Source of the DNA: UBA10649 sp963700255
GTDB taxonomy: Bacteria > Actinomycetota > Actinomycetes > S36-B12
Assembly: GCA_963700255.1 (NCBI GenBank)
Contig: CAVOWW010000023.1
Coordinates: 178,794 to 242,793 of the forward strand
Reading direction: 5' to 3'
Length of the DNA: 64,000 bases
Position 1 is the stretch's first letter; every line of letters begins with the position of its first letter. A model generated the notes under the pieces. It did not search any database. It was not told the origin of the DNA and worked only from the letters and a program-made list of their open reading frames with translations. A program made the translations under genes and the position numbers. Shown piece by piece: positions 27,757-36,236 of this stretch.

Positions 27757-29190
27757 CTACAGGTCGACGGCGAAGTACTGCGTCTCCAGGAACTCGTGGA
27801 TGCCCGCGAAACCGCCCTCACGCCCGAGGCCCGACTCCTTCATGCCGCCGAAGGGGGCGGCGGGATCGGAGGCGAGCCCGCGATTGACGGCCACCATGCC
27901 GGACTCCATGCGCCGGGCCAGGCGCACGCCCGTGCCGGGGTCCTTGGCGAAGACGTAGGAGATGAGTCCGTACTCCGTGTCGTTGGCCATCCGGACGCCC
28001 TCGTCCTCGTCGGTGAACGTCACGATCGGCGCCACCGGCCCGAAGACCTCGTTGCGCGTCAGCGTGGAGCCGTGCACCACGTCGCGGACGACATAGGGGG
28101 CGATGAAGGCGCCGAGCTCGGGCACCGTGGACGACGGAGTCGCCACGACCCCCTCGCCGACGGCCTCCTGCAGGAGCTCGAGGATCTTGTCGCGCTCCTT
28201 GACGGACACCATCGCGCCAAGGTCGTTGGCGGCGTCGATGCCGGGACCGATCTTGAGGCCGGCGAAGGCAACTTCGAGCTTGCTGGTGAACTCCTCGGCG
28301 AGCGACTCGTGGATGTAGAAGCGGTTGGCGGCCGTGCAGGCCGCCCCGCCGTTGCGCATCTTCGCGATCATCGCGCCGGACACCGCGGCGTCGACGTCCG
28401 TCCCCTCGAAGGCGATGAAGGGGGCGTTGCCGCCCAGCTCCATGGACGACGGCATCACGCGCTCGGCAGTCTGCTTGAGCAGCATCTTGCCCACGTACGT
28501 CGACCCGGTGAAGGACAGCGTGGCCACGCGCGGGTCGGCGAGGATCGCCGACGACACCGGGCCGGTCTGGCTGGTGGTGATGATGTTGACGACTCCGGCG
28601 GGTGCGCCGGCGCGCTGGAGCACGTCGCCGATCCACAGGGCGGTGAGCGGAGTCTCACCGGCGGGCTTGAGGACCGCCGTGCAGCCCGCTGCCAGCGCCG
28701 GTGCCAGCTTGCGCGTCGCCATGGCGGCCGGGAAGTTCCAGGGCGTGATCATGTAGGCCACGCCGATCGGGCGGTGGTCGGTGATGATCGTCTTGTCGCG
28801 GTTCGGGGCGTACCGGAAGCCGCCCTCGATCCGGGACGCCTCCTCGGAGAACCAGCGGAAGAACTCAGCCGCGTAGGTGGCCTCACCGAGAGCATCGCGC
28901 CAGGCCTTGCCGTTCTCGAGCGAGATGATCCGCGCGCAGGTCTCCAGCTCGGCGGTCATGATCTCGAACGCGCGGCGGAGCACCTCGGCACGCTGGCGCG
29001 CAGGGGTCACGGACCAGGTCTGGAACGCGTCCGAGGCGGCGCTCACTGCGTCGAGACCGTCGCTCACGCCCGCGTCACCGATCTCCGCCAGCACCGTGAA
29101 CGTGGCGGGGTCCATGACCTGGATGCGCTTCTCGGTCTGCTGCCATTCGCCACCGATGAGCAGTCCGGTGGGGGCGGTGAGGGACGACAT
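27757..29190 (-). CDS. NAD(P)-dependent succinate-semialdehyde-type dehydrogenase
   Basis: A complete 477-residue aldehyde dehydrogenase. Motifs: TPWNFPAAMATRKLAPAL, SFTGSTYVGKML, SMELGGNAPFIAFE with the general base Glu, NGGAACTAANRFY with the catalytic Cys, and EVFGPVAPIVTF. NGGxxCTAANR and GLASDPAAPFGGMKESG are typical of the succinate-semialdehyde dehydrogenase (GabD) group. Adjacent sdhCDAB would consume the succinate product, a circumstantial support. ATG 29190 follows GGAGGTCAC. Unlike the 6-8 kb dehydrogenases, the frame is intact. Confidence 0.82.
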   Translation of the reverse strand: MSSLTAPTGLLIGGEWQQTEKRIQVMDPATFTVLAEIGDAGVSDGLDAVSAASDAFQTWSVTPARQRAEVLRRAFEIMTAELETCARIISLENGKAWRDALGEATYAAEFFRWFSEEASRIEGGFRYAPNRDKTIITDHRPIGVAYMITPWNFPAAMATRKLAPALAAGCTAVLKPAGETPLTALWIGDVLQRAGAPAGVVNIITTSQTGPVSSAILADPRVATLSFTGSTYVGKMLLKQTAERVMPSSMELGGNAPFIAFEGTDVDAAVSGAMIAKMRNGGAACTAANRFYIHESLAEEFTSKLEVAFAGLKIGPGIDAANDLGAMVSVKERDKILELLQEAVGEGVVATPSSTVPELGAFIAPYVVRDVVHGSTLTRNEVFGPVAPIVTFTDEDEGVRMANDTEYGLISYVFAKDPGTGVRLARRMESGMVAVNRGLASDPAAPFGGMKESGLGREGGFAGIHEFLETQYFAVDL

Positions 29191-29251
29191 GTGACCTCCA
29201 GGATGCGCGGTACGGGCTTCGAGCCTACTCGCGGACGTAGCATGGAAGGCG

Positions 29252-30451
29252 ATGCCAGGACTCCATCGTGGACACCTCCGCCCTGCGGCATTCGCCGGGG
29301 CGGCGCTGGCTGTCGCCCTGACCGCCCTCGGGGCCCAGCCCGCGGCGGCCGACACCCTCGGTGGGGACCGGCTTGCCAGCCCGAACAGCACCGTGCTCCT
29401 CCAGCCGGGTGCCGACCCGCTCCCGGTCGTCAAGGCCGCCACCTGGATCCTCGCCGATGCGGAGACCGGCGAGGTCCTCGCACAGAAGGGCTCGCACGTC
29501 CGCCGGGCCCCGGCGAGCACCTTGAAGATGCTCACGGCCCTGACGGTGCTGCCGCGCACGGCCCCGGAGACGGAGTACATCGCGACGCCCCGGGCCGCCT
29601 ACATCTACGGTGCCCGGGTCGGACTGAAGCCGGGCAAGGCGTACACGATGGACGAGCTCTGGTACGCGGTGTTCCTGCCCAGTGCCAACGACGCCGCGAT
29701 CGCCGTCGCGGAGGCGAACGGCGGCGTGCGTCGGACCGTGCGCCAGATGAACGACGTGGCGTACGAGCTCCGGGCGCTCGACACTGTCGTGAAGAACACC
29801 AACGGCCTCGACGCTCCGGGCCAGCTGTCGAGCGCCTACGACCTGGCCCTCATCGCCCGCGCCGGGCTCGCCCGCCCCGACTTCGCGAAGTACGCGAGCA
29901 CGGTCAAGGCCCAGTTCCCCGATGTCAAGGGCAAGGGCAGCCATCCGATCTTCACGACGAACCGCCTGCTGCTGCACGGCTGGCGAGGCACCATCGGCAT
30001 CAAGACCGGCTTCACCTCGCAGGCCGGCCGCACGTACGTAGGGGCGGCCACCCGAGGCGGGCGCACGCTCATCGTCACCCTGATGGGCATCCGCGAGTCC
30101 AGCGAGGGTGCGGCCAAGAAGCTCCTCAAGTGGGGCTTCGCCAACGGCGAGCAGGTGACTCCCATCGGCACCCTGCTCGATCCGGGCGCTCCCCTGCCGG
30201 CCGAGCCCGACCTGCAGATCCAGCCGGGTGCCGGGACCGCGGACGGCTCGGACGTGGAGACAGCGCCCGCGAACGGCGCAGCGAGCACCGGCGCGGGCAC
30301 GTCGACGACCGCTGCGTCCCCATCTCAGGAGCCGAGCACCCTTCCCGCCGCTGCCCTGATCGGTGCGGTGGCGCTCGTGGCCGGCGCGGGCCTGCTGGCC
30401 CTGATGGGACTCCGGAGGCAGGCGCGGACCGCCGGCCGGCACGCCGCCTGA
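29252..30451 (+). CDS. Serine-type D-alanyl-D-alanine carboxypeptidase (DacB1-like)
   Basis: Secreted low-molecular-mass penicillin-binding protein of the S11 family, 399 residues. A signal peptide ends at about residue 33 (AQPAAA). The active-site triad motifs are in order: ASTLKM (SxxK), PSANDAA (SxN) and IKTGFTS (KTG). After residue about 300 comes a Thr/Ser/Ala/Pro-rich spacer and a C-terminal membrane helix (AAALIGAVALVAGAGLLAL) with a basic end, so the enzyme is membrane-anchored facing the wall. It trims pentapeptide side chains in peptidoglycan. M. tuberculosis dacB1 has the same location between sdh and trpS. Confidence 0.9.
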   Translation: MPGLHRGHLRPAAFAGAALAVALTALGAQPAAADTLGGDRLASPNSTVLLQPGADPLPVVKAATWILADAETGEVLAQKGSHVRRAPASTLKMLTALTVLPRTAPETEYIATPRAAYIYGARVGLKPGKAYTMDELWYAVFLPSANDAAIAVAEANGGVRRTVRQMNDVAYELRALDTVVKNTNGLDAPGQLSSAYDLALIARAGLARPDFAKYASTVKAQFPDVKGKGSHPIFTTNRLLLHGWRGTIGIKTGFTSQAGRTYVGAATRGGRTLIVTLMGIRESSEGAAKKLLKWGFANGEQVTPIGTLLDPGAPLPAEPDLQIQPGAGTADGSDVETAPANGAASTGAGTSTTAASPSQEPSTLPAAALIGAVALVAGAGLLALMGLRRQARTAGRHAA

Positions 30452-30464
30452 CCTTCGCCTCCGT

Positions 30465-31037
30465 TCAGGGAGCGGCTACCCCGTCCAGGGGGAACTCGCG
30501 AACGAGATGCCAACGACCGTCGAGGTACTCGTACAGGCCGATGCATGCCACCTCCATCGAGGCCTCATAGCCGGACAGCTCATGAAGGGCGCGATCGAGC
30601 ATGGGCTCGGAGACGTCGTGCGCGAGCGTGACGTGCGGGTGGTACGGAAAGCGCGTCTCCACCGCCATGTCCCCCGAGCGGACTCGCGTCTCGAGCTGCT
30701 CGCAGGCCGCCACGCCGTCGGCGACGGCCACGAACACCACCGGAGACACGGGCCGGAACGTGCCGGTGCCGCGGAGGGTCAGCCGGAACGACCGGGTGCT
30801 CGCAGCCACGCGTGCCAGATGAGCCTCCACGGCCGGCATCGCCTCGGCATCGACGTCGATGGGCGCCAGGATGGTCACATGAGCGGGCAGGTCGGACGCC
30901 GCCGGCTCGTACTGCTCGCGAGCGGCGTCGAGGGCCTCACGATGCGGTGACGGGATCGCCACGACCACGCCGATCGTGTGGCCGGGGGCGCTCCCATCAG
31001 CTTCGTCGGCCGTCTCCCCCGTGGCCGCTCCGGCCAT
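30465..31037 (-). CDS. 2H phosphoesterase / 2'-5' RNA ligase-like protein
   Basis: A 190-residue member of the 2H phosphoesterase superfamily. Its two HxT/S motifs are visible: PAHVTILAP and PYHPHVTLAHD, spaced about 80 residues, which form the catalytic pair that cleaves cyclic phosphodiesters. An N-terminal acidic stretch (ETADEADGS) precedes the fold. ATG 31037 overlaps the trpS stop by one base (TGATG), so the frame extending into trpS is not used. The natural substrate is unknown (RNA 2',3'-cyclic ends or ADP-ribose cyclic phosphate in relatives). Confidence 0.82.
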   Translation of the reverse strand: MAGAATGETADEADGSAPGHTIGVVVAIPSPHREALDAAREQYEPAASDLPAHVTILAPIDVDAEAMPAVEAHLARVAASTRSFRLTLRGTGTFRPVSPVVFVAVADGVAACEQLETRVRSGDMAVETRFPYHPHVTLAHDVSEPMLDRALHELSGYEASMEVACIGLYEYLDGRWHLVREFPLDGVAAP

Positions 31038-32056
31038 CAGCCGTGGTCCATGGGCACGAAGCCCACGCGCTGGTAGACGTCGTCGAGGGTCGAAGCCGCG
31101 GTGGCCCGGGCCTTTCGGGCGCCCACAGTCATGAGACGCCGCAGCTCGGCGGGATCGCCCATGAGCTCGTTGACGCGCTCCCGGAACGGACGCACCGTCT
31201 CGACGACGAGCTCGGCCGTGTCGCCCTTCAGGTCCCCGTAGCCCCTGCCCGCATAGGCATCGACCAGGTCGTCGATCGTCCGACCCGTGAGCGCCTGCTG
31301 GATCGTGAGCAGGTTGGACACGCCGGGCTTGCGCTCGGGGTCGAAGACGATGTCGCGCTCGGAGTCGGTCACTGCGCTCCTGATCTTCTTCGCGAGCACC
31401 TTGTCGTCGTCGAGGATGAACGCGCAGCCTGCGGGGCTCGACTTGCTCATCTTGGCTGTCGGGTCCTGCAGGTCGAGGATCTTGGCGGTCTCCTTGACGA
31501 TGAGAGGCTCGGGCACCGTCAACGTGTCGCCGAACTTCGTGTTGAAGCGCTGCGCGAGGTCGCGTGTGAGCTCGAGGTGCTGGCGCTGGTCCTCGCCGAC
31601 GGGGACCGCGTCGGCCTGGTAGATGAGGATGTCGGCGGCCTGCAGGATCGGGTAGGTGTACAGCCCCACCGTGACACGTCCCGCCCCCTCCTTCTGCGAC
31701 TTGTCCTTGAACTGCGTCATCCGGCCGGCCTCGCCGAACCCCGTCTGGCACTCCAGCACCCAGGCCAGCTGGCTGTGCTCGGGTACGTGGCTCTGGACGA
31801 AGACGGTTGACTCCGAAGGATCGAGGCCGAGTGCCAGCAGCTGGGCGAACGATGCATACGTCCGGCGCCGCAGCTGCTCGGGGTCGTGGTCGACCGTGAT
31901 CGCGTGCTGGTCGACGACGCAGTAGTAGGCATCATGCGTGGCCTGCAACCTGACCCACTCGCGTATGGCGCCGAGGTAGTTGCCGAGGTGGAACGCGTCC
32001 GCCGTCGGCTGGATGCCCGACAGGACGCGCGGAGGCCGGACCGGCTGCACACTCAT
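31037..32056 (-). CDS. trpS: Tryptophanyl-tRNA synthetase
   Basis: Class I aminoacyl-tRNA synthetase, 339 residues. Nucleotide-binding motif HLGN (HIGH equivalent) in AFHLGNYLGAIREW, tryptophan-pocket residues in DQHAIT and VPVGEDQRQHLELTRDLA, and TAKMSKSSPAG (KMSKS). The ATG at 32056 (SVQPVRPPRVLSG) is preferred; six more codons to an ATG at 32074 are possible. It is followed without a gap by the 2H phosphoesterase gene. In mycobacteria trpS has the same position between dacB and icd. Confidence 0.94.
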   Translation of the reverse strand: MSVQPVRPPRVLSGIQPTADAFHLGNYLGAIREWVRLQATHDAYYCVVDQHAITVDHDPEQLRRRTYASFAQLLALGLDPSESTVFVQSHVPEHSQLAWVLECQTGFGEAGRMTQFKDKSQKEGAGRVTVGLYTYPILQAADILIYQADAVPVGEDQRQHLELTRDLAQRFNTKFGDTLTVPEPLIVKETAKILDLQDPTAKMSKSSPAGCAFILDDDKVLAKKIRSAVTDSERDIVFDPERKPGVSNLLTIQQALTGRTIDDLVDAYAGRGYGDLKGDTAELVVETVRPFRERVNELMGDPAELRRLMTVGARKARATAASTLDDVYQRVGFVPMDHG

Positions 32057-32078
32057 GTCGTCATTGTGTCGCATGCCG

Positions 32079-33416
32079 TCAGGCGCCCGACGTCCCCTCA
32101 GCCGCTGCGGAGTCGCCGGCCCCTGCCTCCTCGCCCTCGACCAGCACCCGGGTCACGCGCACGCGGGACACCCGCCGCCCGTCGAGCTCCGCGACCTCGA
32201 AGGAATGGCCCGCCTCGACGACCACATCGCCCAGGAGCGGCACCCGGCCCAGGCGGGCGATGAGGAACCCGGCGACCGTCTCGTAGGGTCCCTCGGGCAG
32301 GTCCACTCCTGTCTCATCCTCGAAGTCCTCGAGGTTGAGCAGGCCGTCGACCATCGTGATGCCGAAGGAGGCCTGCTCCTCAGCGGGCCGCTCGACGTCG
32401 TACTCGTCCTGGATATCGCCGATGAGCTCCTCGACGAGGTCCTCCATCGTGATGATGCCCGCCGTGCCGCCGTATTCGTCCTGCACGATCGCGAGGTGCT
32501 GGCGCAGGCGGCGCATCTCGGTGAGCGTGCTGAGCACCTGCTTGCTCCCCGGGAAGGAGGTGATGTCGCGGGCCAGATCACCGACACGGATCGATCGCTC
32601 GGCCAGGTCGGGCGCGAGGATGTCGCGGACGTGGACGAACCCGATCACATCGTCAGCCGAGTCGCGGATCACCGGGTACCGGCTGTGGGGCTGGTCCGCG
32701 ACGACCTTGGCAGCCTTGAAGACGGGCATGCCCGCGTCGAGGAAGTCGACCTCGGTGCGCGGCAGCATCACCTCGCGGAGCTCGCGGTCACCGGCGGCGA
32801 AGACGTCGTCGATGAGCTCGCGCTCCTCAACGGTGAGCTCCCCATGGGCCGCCACGAGGTCGCGGAGCTCCTCGCCGCTGATCTGCTCCTTTGCGCCGTG
32901 CGGGTCGATGCCGAGAAGGCGGACGATGGCATCCGTGGCGATCGACAGCGCGATGATGAAGGGCTTGAAGATCTTGGCGATCACGTCGAGGGGTGCGGCG
33001 ACGAAGAGGGCGACCTTCTCGACGCGCTGCAGGGCGATGCGCTTGGGCACGAGCTCGCCCAGGACCAGCGAGACGTAGGCGATCACGATGGTCACGAGGA
33101 TGAAGGCCAGCGTGTCCGCGACACCCTCGCTCATGCCCCAGCCGACGAAGACGGGCGACAGCGTGGGCGCGATGGTGGCGGCACCGAATCCGGCCGAGAT
33201 GAAGCCGGCGAGGGTGACCCCTACCTGGCCGGCGGCCAGGAAGCGGTTGGGGTCCGCCGTCAGTGCGGCAAGTCGGCGGCCGCGTTTGGACTCCTCGGCC
33301 AGCCGCTGCACCTGTGACTCGCGCAGGGAGACGAGGGCCAGCTCAGCGGCCGCGAAGAAGCCGCCGAGGAGGACGAAGAACAGCACGACCAGGACGTTGA
33401 CCCACAGGTCGCTCAT
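32079..33416 (-). CDS. CNNM/HlyC-CorC family membrane protein with CBS pair
   Basis: A 445-residue protein: DUF21/CNNM transmembrane domain (residues about 1-190, four helices, with FFAAAELALVSLRESQV and SLVLGELVPKRIAL), then two CBS domains (VMLPRTEVDFLDAGMP, and VQDEYGGTAGIITMEDLVEELIGDI as the classical second CBS), then a CorC_HlyC domain ending in an acidic tail. Homologues export Mg2+/Co2+ or regulate such transport, with CBS domains sensing nucleotides. Called haemolysin in older annotations without evidence for that role. ATG 33416. Confidence 0.88.
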   Translation of the reverse strand: MSDLWVNVLVVLFFVLLGGFFAAAELALVSLRESQVQRLAEESKRGRRLAALTADPNRFLAAGQVGVTLAGFISAGFGAATIAPTLSPVFVGWGMSEGVADTLAFILVTIVIAYVSLVLGELVPKRIALQRVEKVALFVAAPLDVIAKIFKPFIIALSIATDAIVRLLGIDPHGAKEQISGEELRDLVAAHGELTVEERELIDDVFAAGDRELREVMLPRTEVDFLDAGMPVFKAAKVVADQPHSRYPVIRDSADDVIGFVHVRDILAPDLAERSIRVGDLARDITSFPGSKQVLSTLTEMRRLRQHLAIVQDEYGGTAGIITMEDLVEELIGDIQDEYDVERPAEEQASFGITMVDGLLNLEDFEDETGVDLPEGPYETVAGFLIARLGRVPLLGDVVVEAGHSFEVAELDGRRVSRVRVTRVLVEGEEAGAGDSAAAEGTSGA

Positions 33417-33439
33417 GCTATGGAACACTACTGCCCGTC

Positions 33440-33793
33440 ATGACCAGAGCCCGCACACCCGACCGCGACGTCCGCTGGGCGTGGGGATTCGTCGTCCTCA
33501 TCGTCGCGGGCGGCATCCTCGCGCAGTTCATGGGCTACGGCATTGCCGTCCTCCTGGGGTACGACGTGCCCGAGGCGGCGACACCCTCCCTCGGGGCCGC
33601 ACTGCTCATCGGCATCCCCCCGATGCTCGTGGGGGCAGCACCCGCGGCGGCCGCCGTCTACTTCGGCGTCCGAGCCGGCAGGGGCAGGCGCTACTCCGGA
33701 TACGTCGCCGCCGCGATCGGTGCCCTCACCACGTTCTACTGGGTTGCGGCCACCGCGGCCGGCCTGATCGTCCTGGCGCTGGGCGGGGCCTGA
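33440..33793 (+). CDS. Three-helix membrane protein, unknown
   Basis: A 117-residue protein with three strongly hydrophobic segments (about residues 15-40, 52-72 and 85-113), a charged N-terminus (TRARTPDRDVRW) and a GRGRRY loop placed to face the cytoplasm. I do not recognise the family. It is divergent from the CNNM gene (24 bases between starts) and is followed at once by a strong terminator. No function is offered. Confidence 0.7.
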   Translation: MTRARTPDRDVRWAWGFVVLIVAGGILAQFMGYGIAVLLGYDVPEAATPSLGAALLIGIPPMLVGAAPAAAAVYFGVRAGRGRRYSGYVAAAIGALTTFYWVAATAAGLIVLALGGA

Positions 33794-33797
33794 CACG

Positions 33798-33829
33798 ACG
33801 AAGCCCCGCCGGTCCCGACGGGGCTTCGT
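33798..33829. terminator. Bidirectional hairpin terminator
   Basis: ACGAAGCCCCG (33798-33808) pairs perfectly with CGGGGCTTCGT (33819-33829) around a 10-base loop. It lies between the stops of the small membrane protein (33793) and icd (33845), which converge, so it can end both transcripts. Confidence 0.8.
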
Positions 33830-33844
33830 GCGCGGGTCGTGCTG

Positions 33845-35059
33845 CTAGGCCATGGCCTTCTGCAGGTTCTCGTCGATCGACCCGAGGAACTCCTGGGTCG
33901 TCTGCCACGGGGCGTCTCGGCTGATCAGCAGGGCGAGGTCCTTGGTCATCTTGCCCTCCTCGACCGTCTCGACGCACACGCGCTCGAGGGTCTTCGCGAA
34001 CTCGGCCACCTCGGGGGTGCCATCCAGCTTGCCGCGGTGCTGAAGACCCTGGGTCCAGGCGAAGATCGACGCCACCGGGTTGGTCGACGTCGGGTTGCCC
34101 TTCTGGTGCTCGCGGTAGTGGCGCGTCACTGTGCCGTGCGCGGCCTCCGCCTCGACGGTCCTGCCGTCGGGGGTCATCAGGACGCTGGTCATGAGGCCGA
34201 GCGAGCCGAAGCCCTGCGCGACCGTGTCCGACTGCACGTCACCGTCGTAGTTCTTGCAGGCCCAGACGTAGCCGCCCTCCCACTTCATGGCCGCAGCGAC
34301 CATGTCGTCGATGAGCCGGTGCTCGTACGTGATGCCCGCCGCCTCGAACTCGCCCTTGAACTCGTTCTCGTAGACCTCGGCGAAGATGTCCTTGAACTGG
34401 CCGTCGTAGGCCTTGAGGATGGTGTTCTTCGTCGACAGGTACACCGGGTAGTTGCGGTTCAGGCCGTAGCGCATCGACGCACGGGCGAAGTCGCGGATCG
34501 ACTCGTCGAGGTTGTACATGCCCATGGCGACGCCGCCGCCGGGGAAGTCGAAGACGTTGAACTCCATCGGCTCCGAGCCGTCCGCCGGCTGGAAGGTCAT
34601 CGTCAGCGTGCCGGCCGAGGGCACCTTGAAGTCCGTCGCCTTGTACTGGTCACCGAAGGCGTGACGGCCGATGACGATCGGCTTCGTCCAGCCCGGGACG
34701 AGGCGCGGGATGTTGCTGATGATGATGGGCTCGCGGAAGATGACGCCGCCGATGATGTTGCGGATCGTGCCGTTGGGCGACTTCCACATCTTCTTGAGGC
34801 CGAACTCCTCCACGCGGGCCTCGTCCGGCGTGATGGTGGCGCACTTGACGCCCACGCCGTACTTCTGGATCGCGTGCGCCGAGTCGATGGTCACCTGGTC
34901 GTCCGTGGCGTCACGGTGCTCGATGCCGAGGTCGTAGTACTTCAGGTCGACATCGAGGTACTTCAGGATCAGCTCGTCCTTGATGAACTGCCAGATGATC
35001 CGCGTCATCTCGTCACCGTCGAGCTCGACGACGGGGTTCACAACCTTGATCTTGCTCAC
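33845..35059 (-). CDS. icd: NADP-dependent isocitrate dehydrogenase (homodimeric)
   Basis: Oxidative decarboxylation of isocitrate to 2-oxoglutarate. At 404 residues it is the eukaryote-like dimeric type: VVELDGDEMTRIIW, KSPNGTIRNIIGG with the isocitrate-binding Ser/Asn, the catalytic Tyr region RYGLNRNYPVYLSTKNT, metal Asp residues in YEHRLIDDMVA and NYDGDVQSD, and NADP-contact EAAHGTVTRHY. GTG 35059 begins SKIKVVNPVVELDG; the ribosome site is AAGGAGACCAC. A pair of REP-like hairpins (35077-35163) separates it from mdh. Confidence 0.95.
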   Translation of the reverse strand: MSKIKVVNPVVELDGDEMTRIIWQFIKDELILKYLDVDLKYYDLGIEHRDATDDQVTIDSAHAIQKYGVGVKCATITPDEARVEEFGLKKMWKSPNGTIRNIIGGVIFREPIIISNIPRLVPGWTKPIVIGRHAFGDQYKATDFKVPSAGTLTMTFQPADGSEPMEFNVFDFPGGGVAMGMYNLDESIRDFARASMRYGLNRNYPVYLSTKNTILKAYDGQFKDIFAEVYENEFKGEFEAAGITYEHRLIDDMVAAAMKWEGGYVWACKNYDGDVQSDTVAQGFGSLGLMTSVLMTPDGRTVEAEAAHGTVTRHYREHQKGNPTSTNPVASIFAWTQGLQHRGKLDGTPEVAEFAKTLERVCVETVEEGKMTKDLALLISRDAPWQTTQEFLGSIDENLQKAMA

Positions 35060-35076
35060 GTGGTCTCCTTGATTCG

Positions 35077-35163
35077 TTTGTCCCGCCTCGCGGGAGAAAC
35101 GAGCGAATCGGGGCCTACAGGGTGGGTTATGGCTCGCTTGTCCCGCGTCGCGGGAGAAACGGA
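35077..35163. repeat. Bipartite REP-like intergenic element, copy C
   Basis: Two hairpins of 6-base arms and 3-base loops: TCCCGC-CTC-GCGGGA (35081-35095) and TCCCGC-GTC-GCGGGA (35141-35155), exactly 60 bases apart and each inside TTGTCCCGC...GCGGGAGAAAC. Same architecture as 11752-11825 and 12357-12439 but with another core. It fills the 110-base gap between mdh and icd, where it may modulate read-through. Confidence 0.7.
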
Positions 35164-35169
35164 GTCGGG

Positions 35170-36126
35170 TCAGAGGTCGACGACGTCGGCCTGCTTGGCC
35201 TTCACGGCCTCGTAGGCCTCCACGAGCAGCGCCTTCTCGTCGTCGGTGAGCGGGGTCTCCACGACCTTCCTGATGCCCTCGCGGCCGATCTCGGCCTCGA
35301 CGCCGAGGTACGCGCCGGACAGGCCGTACTCGCCGTCGACCCAGGCGCACACGGGCATGACCGCACCGGAGTCCTCGTGCACAGCCTTGGCCATGCGGGC
35401 GGCAGCGGCTGACGGCGCGTAGTACGCCGAGCCCGTCTTGAGCAGGGCCACCACCTCGGCGCCGCCGTTGCGCGTGCGCACGACGAGCTCCTCGATCTCG
35501 TCGGCCGACAGCAGGTCGGACAGCGGCTTGCCGTCGACCGTGCAGGCCGACGCCACGGGAACCATCGTGTCGCCGTGCGAGCCGAGGGTCAGCGTCGTGA
35601 CGGAGGCGACGGGCACGTCGAGCTTCTCGGCCACGAAGTGGGTGAACCGGGCGGTGTCGAGCATCCCGGCCTGGCCGATGACGCGCTTGTGCGGGAAGCC
35701 GCTGACGAGCTGGGCCAGCGCGGTCATCTCGTCGAGCGGGTTGGCCACGTTGATGATGACGGCCTCGGGCGCGTGCTTCGCGATGTTCTCCGCGACCGCG
35801 CGCATGATCTTGGCGTTCGTCTCGATCAGGTCCATCCGGCTCATGCCCGGCTTGCGGGGCAGGCCGGCGGTGATCACGACGATCTCGGAGCCCTGGACGG
35901 CCTCGTATCCCTCGCCGTTCGGACCCGTGGTCTGCCCGACGATCTTCGTCTCGAAGCCCTCGATCCAGCGGGACTGGTTGAGGTCGAGGGCGAGGCCCTC
36001 GGGCTTGCCCTCGATGACGTCGGTGAGGACGACCGTGTCGAAGATGTCGTACTGCGCGAGCCGCAGTGCGGTGGTGGAGCCGTAGAAGCCTGCTCCGATG
36101 ACTGAGACCTTGCCGCTGCGTGCCAT
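35170..36126 (-). CDS. mdh: Malate dehydrogenase (LDH-like type)
   Basis: NAD-dependent oxidation of malate to oxaloacetate. A 318-residue LDH/MDH superfamily enzyme of the MDH type III group: VSVIGAGFYGSTTA (NAD Rossmann loop), VVLTDVIEGKPEGLALDL with the acidic residue typical for NAD use, ITAGLPRKPGMSRMDL with substrate arginines, INVANPLDEMT, and TLGSHGDTMVPV with the catalytic His. ATG 36126 (ARSGKVSVIG) was chosen; an upstream in-frame start would run through the palindrome at 36159. Followed by icd, giving a small TCA gene pair. Confidence 0.93.
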   Translation of the reverse strand: MARSGKVSVIGAGFYGSTTALRLAQYDIFDTVVLTDVIEGKPEGLALDLNQSRWIEGFETKIVGQTTGPNGEGYEAVQGSEIVVITAGLPRKPGMSRMDLIETNAKIMRAVAENIAKHAPEAVIINVANPLDEMTALAQLVSGFPHKRVIGQAGMLDTARFTHFVAEKLDVPVASVTTLTLGSHGDTMVPVASACTVDGKPLSDLLSADEIEELVVRTRNGGAEVVALLKTGSAYYAPSAAAARMAKAVHEDSGAVMPVCAWVDGEYGLSGAYLGVEAEIGREGIRKVVETPLTDDEKALLVEAYEAVKAKQADVVDL

Positions 36127-36158
36127 GGCGAAGTTGACCCTTCCTGAGACGGTCCGAA

Positions 36159-36174
36159 ATCTTGACGTCAAGAT
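36159..36174. promoter_or_regulatory. 16-bp perfect palindrome in the mdh/decarboxylase promoter gap
   Basis: ATCTTGACGTCAAGAT is a perfect 16-base palindrome 33 bases upstream of mdh and 63 bases upstream of the divergent decarboxylase. TACGAT next to it on the mdh strand could be a -10, so a bound dimer would overlap the mdh start site. Probably an operator for a dimeric regulator of unknown identity. Confidence 0.55.
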
Positions 36175-36236
36175 ATCGTAGGAACCGGCGTAGAAGCCCG
36201 CCGGAGTCGGCGGTGCACGAGGGGCGGGGACGTGGA

